Origin: Prosapia bicincta
Lineage: Eukaryota; Arthropoda; Insecta; Hemiptera; Cercopidae
Assembly: GCA_036971475.1 (NCBI GenBank)
Contig: JBAIZL010000376.1
Coordinates: 8,059,501-8,123,500, forward strand
Direction of reading: 5' to 3'
Length of the DNA: 64,000 nucleotides
The notes under the pieces: generated by a model
Told to the model about the DNA's origin: nothing
What the model saw: the letters and a program-made list of their open reading frames with translations, nothing else
Database searches by the model: none
Made by a program: the position numbers and the translations under genes
Part shown: in pieces, positions 24,413 through 35,219 of the stretch
Position numbering within the stretch: position 1 is the stretch's first letter
Layout: every line of letters begins with the position of its first letter

Positions 24413-25365
24413 CTAGTCAAAGAGCCCCTTCCCTCTTACCAGGTTTAGAAGTTTCCTGACTAGTGTTTTACCTACAGCATCCTCTTCCAGAGCTGTGCTA
24501 TCACCAAAGAGGTTGAAGCGCCTCTCGGCAAGTGCTTCCCATCTATAAATGATGTGTGAGGCGGTCTCCAGTTCTTGCCCGCATAACCTGCACACTGGTT
24601 CATCTTTGAAGATACCCGTATTATGCAGATGTTTCCTTAGTCCACAGATGTGAGTAGACCTGTGACTATCCTCAATTCCTGCCTAGACAGATAGATAATA
24701 CTCTCCTGCAGCCCCAAGGAAGGTTTCGTAAGGGTTAGTTTTCTGTGTCTCATTCCTTCAGCCCTGACCCAGTGCTCACAGTGTCTTTCAGCCATCCACC
24801 TTCGCACTGCAATCTTGACCATAGATTTGGAAACACCTGCCTCCGGCTCCCGTCCAATCAGGGGAGTTGAAGACCTCTCTCTGGCCAGTGCATCCGCGGC
24901 TTCATTTCCAAATATTCCCCTATGCCCTGGCACCCAACCTATCTTGATTTGATTGTGCCTTGCCAGAGCTTCTAGTTTATTTTGGCATTCCCTGAATATG
25001 GCCGAGGTGACCACATGTCCGTTTAGTGCCTTAATTGCTGCCTGACTGTCAGAGAAAATAGCAATCCGGGTCCTGTGTATTCCCCTTCTCGCTATCTCTC
25101 CCAGACAGGCATTTATAGTATATATTTCGGCCTGAAAGACAGAGGTATGCCTCCCCAAGAAAAAAACTAGTTTTACACTTGGGTTTTTACAATACAACCC
25201 CGCTCTAGTACCAAAGTCCAACTTGGAGGCATCTGTGTACCAGATCTGAGCTCCCGATGTTACTGACCCTGACCATTCCATCATAGTTTGGTGGGCCTGG
25301 TCAGATGCAAACGTCCGAGTAAGGTGGTCACTGCCATCTCCAAGACAGGTACTTTGACCATGCAC
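24413..25365 (-). pseudogene. LINE ORF2 C-terminal end: RNase H domain and Cys-rich tail
   Basis: The frame open at 24637-25365 contains a full RNase H fold. IWYTDASK carries the first catalytic Asp, FQAEIYTINACL the Glu, IFSDSQAAIKAL the second Asp and GWVPGHRGIFGNEAADALAR the His and last Asp; all four acidic residues are present. It would remove RNA from the RNA/DNA hybrid after reverse transcription. A deletion near 24645 shifts the frame; the continuation (24413-24640) reads LRKHLHNTG, then VCRLCGQELETASHIIY, the terminal C..C...E...H motif of I/Jockey-type ORF2. The expected last Cys of that motif is replaced by Trp. No reverse transcriptase motifs precede RNase H. The start at 25365 is merely the first Met, not a true start. 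Confidence 0.9.
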
Positions 25366-25973
25366 TCGATACTCATATGTCCCGAAACATCTGGGAGATT
25401 ATCCCAGTAGTTCGAATATGCAATCTCCATGCAGGGGTTTGGTGCTCGTGGTTGATTGCTTCCCACCTGTTGCACCTCACCCCTCACAACATCCAAGCCT
25501 TGGACGTTAACATACTCGGCTCGGTTTTGGCCTCCTCTGCGTTGTGTGCTCAGGATTATTGGCCCTCCCGCTGCTCTCGCCTGATCTCTTCGGAGCCGCC
25601 TTCTGGCCGCTCCACTCATACGCTTTCTCCGTAGAGAAAGGGTGCTCAACTCTACAATCATTTCACTGGTTTCTGCAGTCGGCAGTTTGGTAGCCGCCCC
25701 CGCAGCCCCAGTGGTGGTTGACACATCTGCTACAGACTCACGGTTTGCCGTCTCAATGGCTACCGCTGTCTGTGCAGACTCAACATCAATTTGTGTACTT
25801 ACTTGGACCATTAGCTTCCCAAGTAAGGGGGAAAGAACGGCCAACCAGAGCAGAACCCCCACTACCCTAGCAAGACAACATACAACGAGGTTTTGTCTGG
25901 TTTCTAAAGGGGATCGTGTGCCACTGCATTTTATACCCCGCAGCCATTCATCCATCGGCACGATGCCTTCCAC
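25281..25973 (-). pseudogene. LINE ORF1-like protein fragment
   Basis: A 230-codon open frame starts at Met 25973 and overlaps the RNase H frame by 85 bases in another register. The middle is Ala/Thr/Val-rich (TAVAIETANRESVADVSTTT), followed by the basic block KRMSGAARRRLRRDQARAAG, a pattern I associate with upstream ORFs of insect non-LTR elements. No CCHC zinc knuckles or RRM are visible. The last ~30 codons belong to ORF2 DNA read out of frame, so the deletion junction lies near 25.3-25.45 kb. Plus-strand frames at 25377-25634 and 25642-25998 are shadows. Role, if any, would be RNA binding; assignment is tentative. Confidence 0.5.
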
Positions 25974-26398
25974 CTTGGATTGGGTATTCAGTCACTGACC
26001 TTGAAGCACACCCCAAAGTCAGGACATTATTAACTGTTGCTCATGGAGCGAACAGCCTGCTTTACTCTCTTTTGTTACAACTGTGTCGTTAGGGTAGTAT
26101 CCCGCCCATACTTCACAGCCGCATTGCCCTTGGTTCACCTGGGAGGTGAGAGTAGCATTGTGAGGACTTAATTTCCAACTACCCCAGTGTCCCCAGTCAG
26201 AGCAGTTATTTATACCACACCCAACCGGTTGACTGATGAGAAGGGATAATTCCTCACCTTTGAACCATTGCCTTGGTCCAGGCCTGTTTATTCAGAAACC
26301 TTCCGGAATCCTTGTTCACAGGTAACCTACATATCAGTAGGCCGTTCCACTATCCGCCACCCGTGGACCCGCCCGGTTGCTCAGGCCAGCTATCCGGG
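25974..26398 (-). other. Putative 5-prime leader of the LINE
   Basis: GC-richer DNA upstream of the ORF1-like frame, ending at the target-site duplication. No conserved frame is seen; the 77-codon plus-strand frame at 26273-26506 crosses the LINE boundary and is a chance frame. Confidence 0.5.
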
Positions 26399-26534
26399 TA
26401 CGTAATTGTTTACTTGCTGACGCGTTTCAAAACGTTCGTTCCTTTTACGAAGCTAACCCTCAACTCTGTAAAAGGAACGAACGTTTTGAATCGCGTCAGC
26501 AAGTAAGCAATTACGTATTGACTTAGTTAAGTAA

Positions 26535-27889
26535 TTAATGATAATGGCTAAAAAGCAGATATTACTGAACTTTAATATGATAATTAACCACCTGGAAATA
26601 CTTTTTTTATTTAGAAAAATCAGTGTTAAATATGTTCTGAGATGTTTGTAAGATATAAATCATTCAAGAACAAAGTTGATATCTCAAATTTCTATTTTTG
26701 GATTTGCCGATTGAATAACCTTATCACAAACTTTTACTTAACTTCACTTACTCTTACTCAGAGTTCTACTTTTATACATTACTACACAGGTTTTAAAAAT
26801 AGAATCCATCACAATCCAAATATTAAAAAATATTCAATCACAAACTAAACAACGATTTAATAAATATTATGTATATTACCAAACATAAAATATTGTACAC
26901 TGTTGTGTTTCTATCAGTGCTCTCTTATTATAATGTTCAAGTTGTATTTGAGGGCAAAATATTAAAATAAAATTTCACAGATTACTCCATAAATTATTCA
27001 TGTTGTATAATTAGTTGACTGTTTAGTACAAGGCCTTCATTTTAAATTGTGTGAGTCTAGTACACAAATAAATTAATACTGTTTATTAATATCAGTAAAA
27101 ATTACAATAACATTACAGTAAGAAAAAAAAATCAGCTAAACCAAGACGTCTCAAGATCAGTAATAAACGTTATGAATAATAATATTAAAAAACTTGTTGA
27201 AAACACACATACGTGATAAAATAGTTTGCAACGAACCGAAAAAAATTAATCCACTTGACAATACCAAAAGCCAATATTATAGCACTATATTAATCCTTTG
27301 TAACCATCTACGGCCGGCCCGTATATCATTTAAACACAGCGTTTTTGTTTATTGTATAACATTTGTTACGTAATAATAACATTTATACTTCCTTTCCATT
27401 TGTATTAGTGCAGAGAAAGGTGATAATTTTCTTTGCAATAATTAACTTATTGTTACATCTCTCAGATTTTATAAACAGCACTTTAATTTACGAGAAAATG
27501 TGAAATAAATTGCCATAATACATAAAAACTATTTATAGCGTATTTCCAACTATTGGATATGTAATCGTAGACATTTCACATTGGAGACAACTAAGTAGTA
27601 TTTCTACATTACTGTAAAACCTTTGTACTTCCTTAAGATATATATTTTTTCATTACTTTTATTAATTAAATTGATAAATATTTCAATATTATACATCTGA
27701 TACACACAACAGTCGTTTTTTTTTGAGTAAAACAACCACTTTAGGAAAACAACACAGAAAAAAGGAACATAAACTCCAATACACAAGCAGTGACAATTAG
27801 TTGTTGGTTTGACATTTCATTCAGACAATAATCGTATATTTAACAAAGGCGGTATTACACTTTTACGTTTTTAATGGATGTCAAACTTT
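26535..27889. other. AT-rich intergenic stretch
   Basis: No gene or recognised repeat. Frames at 26642-26848 and 27604-27786 have no motif. Confidence 0.5.
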
Positions 27890-28965
27890 AAGCTTAAATT
27901 TGAATTAAATCAAATTAAAAGAACTCAAATATGTGTATTATTACATTTCTAAGTTATTATTTTCAAGCACGATAGTTAATTGAGTTAGAACAACAATGCG
28001 GTTAAACCTTTAAGCAATTATTAAGCTAATTACGCATTTATTCAACCTTAAAGGTGTTACTTGAATTTTACAAAAATAATTGACTCTTAACTATGTTAAA
28101 TTCATTACGTAATATCACTTATTCTTAATATTATGACAATAATAAATTAATTCGATAGGTTTTTTAATAATATATAGTTTTAACTCATACATTTGCAAAA
28201 CGTGAACTAATATGATGAAAATATTACAAATTTTGAACTAAATATTAATAAATGATATATTTTTTTCAATATTTGAAATTAGATATTAGTAATCAAAAAT
28301 ATTAACGTTGAAATCAGAAAAAAGAATATAGAATTGTTTGCAAAGTATTTTTTTCATATATTGCTATATACGATTTTCACATACACACAACATTACGTAC
28401 TAATTTTATATTAAATAATTTATGCTGAACATACTCTATACACTGCGAACAAAATTACAATTTATCGAAACCATTAAAGCATAGTACTTTGTATCTTTAA
28501 CCTGTTTTACTGCGTATAGTATTTGTTACTCTTTATTTAAAGGAAACAACTATTATACAATACAGTTGTTTGACCAAAATATACATATTATCTCTAAAAC
28601 TACAATTTGTATTTAAATATTAACATGGCAAAACAAGTATTGACAGAATTTTTAATAATACACGAAAATATCATTTAATTTTGAAAGTCCAACTAGTTTA
28701 GAATGTACTATAATGTGAAATATTGAAACAAACTGTACCATAACAATTGAATACAATTGTTTTCCTATGTTTGTGCCATCTCTGGAAATTTATATTCATT
28801 TTCAATATATTCTCGTGGTAAACCTTAGTTTTCGTGAGGTCAGATTGATTACTTAACTTATACTAATTATGTTTCAGCCTCTCACCTTTCTGTCCTCATT
28901 CCTATTTCTATTGATATCCTTAATTTCTATCTTACAATAACGACATACGAGTAACCGCAAGTAGT
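27890..28965 (+). repeat. Dispersed repeat C, copy 2
   Basis: Collinear, diverged direct copy of 15520-16625, with shared blocks as listed there. No common open frame. Confidence 0.8.
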
Positions 28966-30839
28966 TTAATTTTTTTTTTTTAATTGCTATTTTTTTAATT
29001 GTAAGTATTTAATTAAACAAACCCTCTTAATCGCGTATTAAAATATAACTACAACAGAACGTTGCACTTAATTGTTCATGTTTTTACCTGTAGGTTGTGA
29101 GAACTGACGGTTTGCGTAATAGGTAACTTAAGTAGGCTTAATTCGCAGGAACCTTGGTCACACAAGTGGGGATTAAATGTCTTTTTCTTCCCATAACGAC
29201 ATAAATCTTCTTTTCTCTTGACTTAGACGCATTCCAGCAAATTTAGCAAAATTGCTAAATAAATTTGTAATATTATTACGTTACAAATCCGGTATGTGTT
29301 TCTATGATGTGACGTAGTCAAGCCCGGAAATATTGTGTGAGTACGGCAATCGTCTTTCTGGATTAGTTCACTAAAAAAGACAACTAACATATATTTGATA
29401 TATGGACACAGAGATTGATATTGAAACATAACTCTTTCAATTAGTACTATTTTCAAATTTTTGAGACATGAATTTTTAATAAAATAAAATATTTTCTATT
29501 TTAATAAACCCTAATTATTAATTTAATATTTTATGAGTAATATTTATTAAAATATTACACCTTTTCTTTGTTTTTGTAATGTGGAATATACATTCTTCAT
29601 AGTGACATACTTGTATTCCTTTACTTAGAAATGTAAAGGACATATATGTGTTAGCAATATAAAGGAAATGAATTGAAAATATGTCTTCATTAGGAAATTT
29701 ATAAATATTTGCTACAGTGATATTGGGAGTTACTGTTTGTTTGAAATACCACTTATAGATGATTGTATACTGTATTTTACGATGATATGCTATATAATTT
29801 TTAATCATCAAAAAAATATTGATAGAATCACCACTCTTGAAGTTATAAATTTAATCGTTACATTTTAATAATTATTGCCTCATAAAGTCAGGTATAATTC
29901 TATATAAACCATTAAGTAACTGACATATATTCATTCCTGGAAAGTTATTGTAATTGAGGTAGAATAAACAACAATAATAACCTAAAATTAGTCTATCCGA
30001 TAACCCCCATTACTGCTGTCCATCTTAAAACAATCAACTTATTTTAATACTTCGGATATACCTAAACACTTATTTTAAGACTAACTACTTATTTTTCTGT
30101 ATCTAGCCTTAGACAATTGTTACGATACTGAATAGTTTAGTTTTCTGTATCTACTACAAAGTACGAAATAACACTACAATACTAGAATGATATTTAGAGT
30201 TAAGCCTGAGTTACCCAAATAATTGTAAATGTAAACATTTGTAACCTCGTTCATTATTAAACTACCAACCCAATAATAAAGGATGTCCTTGATTGACGAC
30301 AAACTGCATCGGTTCGTGTAATATTTGTTATATCACTTTATCATATCCTCTTCAATTGCACTATTCAATTATTTCATGACACATTGCCTTAAAATTACGC
30401 CACACCTAATAAAGGTTACTCTTACTTGGTAATCTACGGTTTTTCAATTCAAAAGGTATTTAGATTTATATATATATATATAGACCCTACTTACCAAGTA
30501 AAAATATTACTTCAAATTACTATGCCAGATAGTAATATCCCTCTCTTATTCAGTAGATGAAGTTTAGTTTCTATTACGGTATTTGAGTTAAAGATAAAAA
30601 TATGTAGTGTTTTATGAAACTAACAGTAATTCATTCTCATATCAATTTATATGATCCATAAATTACAAAGAAAGTATCTTTTAAAATAAATTATTAAACT
30701 AAACTGTTTTGCTTTCAATAATAACGATATATTTATTACGATATTTTTAAACAACCTTACTAACACTTTACGGCATCGAATTCAGATCAAATATATTTTT
30801 AAATTAGGTTTTACATTTAAACGCCAATATATAATAGGT

Positions 30840-32007
30840 TGTAACTGTTGAGCCCTTTTTCCTGGATTAAGTATCTATCAGGGCTTTATTAAAAATGTGT
30901 GTTAATTACTAATTAACAAATTAATTAACCTTACTTACCAGGGGGTCCTAGTTCTCCGTTTCAGCCAGGCATAATAATGTCTTTCTGTAAACGGTCTTCT
31001 GATATCTTCGGAAGGTAGAACTAGGGTACTTGGGAAATGAAAATATAAAGTTTGTAACGTTCTAGGTTACTTGTGAAATAAGAATTTAAATTTTTAAAAT
31101 ACAAAGTCATACAATTTATTAATAAGTGACAAATTACAATAGAAGAAAAGACACCAATGTGTCGAGTAATTATCTTTTAATTACTGCTAATTATTCGATA
31201 CATTTTAATTACTTAATAACATTTAAAATTTATATATATCGAGAAGGTGTTAACTTAAGATTTCCGATTAAATTTTTAGAAATGAATATTCAAAGGACAA
31301 TTTCTACCGTTCATGTGTTAACCGTTTATCAATTACAATTCAACTTAGTTAACATTAAAATACATTTTCTTTATTATTATCTAAAACGTACCTGGTTGTG
31401 CACATTACTTGTTAAACACTTTAACACATATTAAACATTGCCCATGGCTTTTGGAATCACTAATCACTGCACATCGATCCTGGAATCAGCGCTCTTATAC
31501 AAAAATTATATACACTTTTATTTATTTGAAACACGTAAATAATCGCTTCTGACTTCTTCTTTAGTTGCGTTAAATAAATTTGGAACCGGCCTTGATATCT
31601 TAAACTTTGAATACTGGAAACTTATAAATATCTAGGTTACGTCCGAAAATGTCATCACGCCCGTCTCGTTTGTAGACATTTTGAGAAGTGGGGTCGTTGC
31701 AAGGGCGCGCTAACTGAATTTCCCACCCTTGGTTATTATTTTGAGTTTTTTTGATTGGTGCTTCGGATCAGGCGATATCAGACCATGTTTACGTCACATG
31801 AGGTGATGTGGGTTAGTTACCCTAAGTTACTAACTCGTACGATATTTTTCATTTTTACCCGCTAGGGGCGCTACTATCTATGCTAGCTTCAAAATGTGCA
31901 CCAAGAAAACAAAAATAATTTATTATATTGGGAAGATATAATTATTAAATAAAAATTAAATATATAAATGAATTTATATGTAACACCTTATTTTTAGGAG
32001 TGTCACA
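30840..32007 (+). mobile_element. Solo-LTR-like insertion, 1168 bp
   Basis: Begins TGTAACTGTTGAG and ends GGAGTGTCACA, with the 4-bp duplication AGGT at 30836-30839 and 32008-32011. The homologous position in copy 2 of repeat D (near 58670) has a single uninterrupted TAGGTTAGTAAT, i.e. the empty site. TG...CA ends and a 4-bp duplication fit a solo LTR of a Gypsy- or BEL-like element. It contains ATGTAACACC 28 bases before the end, as does the similar insertion at 49076-50255. The 102-codon frame at 31126-31434 inside it has no motif. Confidence 0.75.
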
Positions 32008-33059
32008 AGGTTAGTAATTAACTTATATACTGACATGTTTCTAGCAAAAGTATTTTTTTACTTTTTTATTTTAAACTATAAATTTGATTAAAGATATACT
32101 GACTACAATATGTCGTCGCTAAAACAAAAATTTCTTAAAACAGTCACCGAGCTTGGTAAATCCTTACCTGAGGCGACGAGGATATCCAGACTCAAGTAAT
32201 GACAACCAGGCTCTAATAATAGTTGGCTAAACTACTACCAATACCACGATCAAGCATAACATTGTGGCCGGTACATAAGGACTTCTTACTAAAAAAATAA
32301 GCTTTGGTTTTAAGTCGAATAGATATGGTTGAAAGTAAATTCAACTATGAATCGTAAAAGTTTGGGTGATTATAACAATAGTTACATATCCTAAAGTACA
32401 TTTATTACTTTCAGCACGAAAATGGGAACATGCGTAGATCACATTTCTAAATCGGCAAAATTCTAAATCATTTTGATAGAGATGACAATCATATTCAATT
32501 AAAACGTTTAAGAGAATTGTTTTCTAATAGACATTTTGTAACATGGAAGGAGGAAACTGTAATTATAATTTAAATATACTAACGTTAGGATTAAAGAAAC
32601 AATACCATGTAAATTCCTTTATTATACCTATAGGTTACATGTATGAGAGTGTTATCAATAATTACTAGTGCCATGATTAGCCACGCCTATAAACCTATCT
32701 TGAAGGGCGACTAAACGACAAATGCAAGATACTTAGTACGAGCAAAGACAAGAAGGCCTAATTTGCCACAGACTAGATCGGTCAAGTTACACAGGAGGTA
32801 TAGTCAAGCTACTGCTACTTACACCTAAGCGACATAGAGCCAAGATAGAGGGGGGGGGGTCTAGCAATAGTGTCCTAGGGCAAACATTCGTATTACCTGT
32901 CGCGTGAGTTACAGGGTGAAAAAAGTATAAATTATGATATTGTGAGGGAAAAATTAAAAGGAAATTACAATGTTATGCTAATCTTGGAGATAGAATCTGG
33001 AAGGAATGTAGAGAGTAGCCATATCATTGAATTTTATGCTTGACAAGACGTTAATACTG

Positions 33060-33400
33060 CATACAAACCCAAATCACGCCACCAAGCTCAAGTAATAAAC
33101 CCCAGCCTACTTACATAAATAACCTTGCACTCCGGTGTCCATTGACCACGAGCTAGGGCTAGTCCAAGCTAAATCTACATTCACAAGTCTGGTACAAAAG
33201 AGGTAAAGTCCGCAGGTTGGCTTTTCACAACAATACATAATCGCTCTATAACGTATTTATTCTTATTAGTTAGGATAAAGGATTAATACATACCATGTTC
33301 AGAAGCATTTAGAAATTAAATTAGTTCCATACTTTTAGAATCTAAATTTGAGTCTAAACATTTTAACAATTGGTTTGGTATTGTTGCACGGATATAAACT
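33060..33400 (-). repeat. Dispersed repeat B, reversed, inside repeat D copy 1
   Basis: Reverse complement carries GTGCAACAATACCAAACCAA, a TTTACCTCTTTTGTACCAGA block, TGGTCAATGGACACCGGAGT and the GGTGGCGTGATTTG block, in the same order as the plus-strand copies. Confidence 0.75.
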
Positions 33401-34676
33401 TCTTAAATAACGAAAATATTAACTAATACCTTAATCATAAATGAAATAAATATGCTGTAGTATTTCTTAAAAGACTCTACTGGGGCTTTTTATTTTATTA
33501 TTGTTTTATGAGAAAAAATGTAAAATTTTAATCATGGCACTGTAAAGGATTGATTAGTTAGACCCGATACTTTGACAAACATAAGATTTGATTGGTAAGC
33601 TTACAACTTGATCAGATTGAAGTGTTTCCGTTTTCACATAAACAAGACCTATGCTAGCTTTATGCATTACCGTCATAAAACCTATTTTGGGGTTGGTTTT
33701 CAATCCTTTAGTTAGTTGATAATAATATAAATTGTATAAGAGATTGTTTCCACTTGTTAGAATTACTAAGTTTTTAACCCATAGGGCAATGCATGGATCA
33801 TTTACCTTCATTCAAAAATTATTGTAACAACTTAAGTAGGCTATCAAAGGTGTACCCGAGACATCCTGAGAGATTTAGGACCTTTGCAACTTTTTCCTGA
33901 ATGTAAGATGGGGAGCTGTTAAGGTTAATCGTACAGAGAGATTTCGATGTTTCAACATTTAAGGAACTGATTGCCGCAAGTCTCAGATCGCTTCATGAAC
34001 GCAGAGGGTAACGTCAGAAAGACTACGTGGATATTCGGTATCTATAAACAGATATAAAGTACCTTGCTAATTATAAATGCGTCTGTGCTTTTATGACCAT
34101 ATCAGAAATCTGATAACATTTTCAACACAATCCTTTTTCTTTAATTTCAATAGTTCGTGACGTAAAATATTATAGCAGTATATTACAGTAATATTAGTAT
34201 ATTACAGTATACAGTATATTATATAGTAATAATATTATTTTCCTCTAAAATTATACAGTTAAAGGTAACAGTTATATGAAAAAGAATTATTTCGACTATG
34301 GTATATAGTCCTATTGTTTTTTTTTGTCATTGAATAAAGTGTAGTTTCTGCTACTTGATTATGGCAATCGATGACCGCAAGATATTCTTATAATTACTAG
34401 TTTACTAATTGAATATGATGCATTACTAAGAATCTAAGTCTAATAGTTATTTAATTCATTTTACTCGCCTACTCTAGATTGTAGGCCTGCTTAATTTGAT
34501 TTGTAAATATATGAAATATATATTTTGTAAATTATATTATGAATCCGATCGCCACAAGTCCTTTTTCAACATTTCTTGTTTCAATGAAATTACTATTTAT
34601 TAGGTATTTCTTTAAGATAACCTTTCCTATGTCAAGTGTTTTTACCAAATCTCAGCTCCTGACTTATGTATTGTAC

Positions 34677-34692
34677 TTTTATATATATATAA

Positions 34693-34750
<58 letters not shown>
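34677..34750. repeat. (TA)n tract at the left end of the palindrome
   Basis: A TA tract with one interruption (AACT near 34690), mirrored by 56932-56986. The 100-codon frame at 34539-34841 is mostly translated TA repeat. Confidence 0.95.
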
Positions 34751-34754
<4 letters not shown>

Positions 34755-35219
34755 CCGCTATCAATATGGCAGCATTTCATTTTGCAACCATATGGCAGCC
34801 ACTTGAAAGAGTGGAGTATATATGTTTTTCGTCATGTATAATTTATTTCTAATAAACATGATACAACTCCATGTACTTTAATTTCATAAAATATTAAAAA
34901 TACAAAATTGACTGAAGTACTATCAATACGGCAGCATTTCATTTAGGCATCAATATGGCAGCCAGTGTATATTTTCGTTCAGTCTAATAACAATATGGCA
35001 GCCGGTGTGTATATTATTCCCACGCTACTAACGATACGAGAACCAACAGTGTTACCACTATGGTGCGACTGTCTGACAAGTCAAATATTTAGACTCTAAG
35101 ACACTGGGTGTGTGTAATCACGGTGAAAACATAAACATTAGAAGGTCCCTTCTTCATTTCAGCTGGCCTATTATTTACTCAACTCACATAAGTTTTGGTT
35201 CATAGTTTTCATAAACGTG
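34751..35219 (+). repeat. Left subterminal region with ATATGGCAGC repeats
   Basis: The motif (C/A)(A/C)ATA(T/C)GGCAGC occurs at about 34763, 34790, 34924, 34951 and 34991. The whole segment is mirrored at 56456-56931. Clustered short subterminal repeats are typical transposase binding sites in several DNA-element families; that role here is inference. Confidence 0.7.

Larger units (their letters stand above)
24334..26398 (-). mobile_element. Internally deleted non-LTR retrotransposon (I/Jockey-type)
   Basis: A block distinctly richer in G and C than its surroundings, bounded by the 10-bp duplication TACGTAATTG (24324-24333 and 26399-26408). On the minus strand it ends in a short A-rich tail (T-rich at 24335-24345). 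It holds a leader of about 425 bases, an ORF1-like region, and the RNase H plus Cys-motif end of ORF2. Endonuclease and reverse transcriptase domains, normally some 2-3 kb, are missing. The A-tail plus target duplication agrees with target-primed insertion of an already deleted RNA or copy. Confidence 0.8.
24306..26534. repeat. Hairpin-forming inverted repeat split by a LINE
   Basis: Left arm pieces 24306-24333 and 26399-26448 together are the reverse complement of 26468-26534. In the uninterrupted part, 26399-26448 pairs with 26468-26517 at 48 of 50 positions, around a 19-base loop. The outer 25 bases of the arm (ACTTAACTAAGTGAATACGT on the left) now lie beyond the LINE. This shows that a palindromic element was present first and was then interrupted. 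Confidence 0.85.
29200..34676 (+). repeat. Direct repeat D, copy 1 (left of the giant palindrome)
   Basis: Homologous in the same orientation to 57095-61755. Matching runs from TCTTCTTTTCTC(T/C)TGACTTA at the left edge to ATGTATTGTACTTT at the right edge, where the (TA)n start of the giant palindrome begins. Differences are a 1.17-kb solo-LTR-like insertion here, about 150 extra bases at 32012-32165, and a ~600-bp segment present only in copy 2. Small open frames such as 33554-33811 occur in both copies but their protein changes outnumber what selection would allow, so no gene is called. It also contains a reversed repeat B. Confidence 0.9.

Noticed and set aside
25377..25998. Two plus-strand frames of 85 and 118 codons
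   Set aside because: Antisense to the LINE ORF1-like and RNase H regions.
33554..33811. 85-codon minus-strand frame that also exists at 60633-60890 in the second copy of repeat D
   Set aside because: The two translations differ at about 13 of 85 residues although the DNA copies are more alike, and there is no motif. Changes look unconstrained, so the frame is most likely chance.
34539..34841. 100-codon frame rich in Tyr and Ile
   Set aside because: Half of it is a translated (TA)n tract; likewise frames at 17773-18036, 56740-56988 and 56830-57063.
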